A DNA stretch of 5,650 nucleotides from an uncultured Clostridia bacterium (GTDB taxonomy: Bacteria; Bacillota; Clostridia; Christensenellales; CAG-138). The notes under the pieces were generated by a model, which was not told the DNA's origin, did not search any database, and saw only the letters and a list, made by a program, of their open reading frames with translations. The position numbers and the translations under genes were made by a program. The stretch covers positions 1 to 5,650 of the forward strand of contig CAMHDC010000099.1 of NCBI GenBank assembly GCA_946183765.1. Direction: 5' to 3'. Positions 5,636 to 5,650 of this stretch are shown here, piece after piece; the first letter of the stretch is position 1, and each line of letters starts with the position of its first letter.

Positions 5636-5650
5636 GCCATGACCGACGAA
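5636..5650 (+). other. Remnant after potD; no supportable feature
   Basis: Only 15 bases follow the potD stop. An ATG at 5639 opens a frame reading M-T-D-E to the edge, but the bases before it (end of potD) show no Shine-Dalgarno sequence. No terminator hairpin is visible. Whether the operon continues cannot be judged. Confidence 0.15.

Noticed and set aside
5639..5650. Start of a further operon gene (ATG reading M-T-D-E)
   Set aside because: Only four codons are visible and no Shine-Dalgarno sequence precedes the ATG.
1..5650. Mobile element, CRISPR array, tRNA, rRNA or riboswitch
   Set aside because: No transposase or integrase motifs, terminal repeats, regularly spaced direct repeats, or recognisable structured-RNA elements were seen; the 46-nt and 39-nt leaders are too short for known large riboswitches.

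Overview
The window is a GC-rich bacterial fragment (roughly 60% GC by eye in the genes, much lower between them). It carries a polyamine-uptake operon with its own regulator on the plus strand. Divergent to this is the first 224 codons of a PLP-dependent alpha-oxoamine synthase on the minus strand. Strong purine-rich Shine-Dalgarno sites before every gene, consensus sigma-A-type promoters, a lipoprotein-type substrate-binding protein and the XRE-cupin/potABCD layout point to a GC-rich member of the Bacillota, probably a gut-type clostridium. That placement is inference; no rRNA or other marker gene is present.

Layout. 1-672 (minus): 5' part of an alpha-oxoamine synthase gene whose motifs read closer to serine palmitoyltransferase (SPT) than to KBL or BioF; it runs off the left edge before the catalytic lysine. 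673-889: a divergent control region with one near-consensus promoter for each direction (TTGACA-17-TATACT leftward, TTGACA-17-TATAAA rightward) and several inverted repeats placed on or beside them. 890-1432: XRE-family helix-turn-helix plus cupin regulator. 1464-2837: potA, the transport ATPase, with an unusual second copy of the C-terminal TOBE-type domain. 2843-3655: potB permease. 3649-4524: potC permease, GTG start, overlapping potB. 4526-5635: potD lipoprotein. The last 15 bases contain only an ATG without a ribosome-binding site. There is no gene-free stretch longer than 217 bases.

How it fits together. PotD on the outer membrane face would capture spermidine or putrescine, PotB and PotC would form the membrane channel, and a PotA dimer would drive import with ATP. 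The regulator is the first gene of the same transcription unit, with no promoter or convincing terminator between it and potA, so it probably controls itself and the transporter. The best operator candidate is the perfect 15-bp palindrome TAAACTTAAAGTTTA in its leader, part of a four-member array of alternating TAAAC/GTTTA half-sites that begins inside the -10 box.

Most of the window is a recognisable, known type of operon. The parts worth a second look are the duplicated PotA C-terminal domain (ungapped offset of exactly 111 residues), the operator-like repeats in the divergent promoter region, and the SPT-like enzyme sharing that region.
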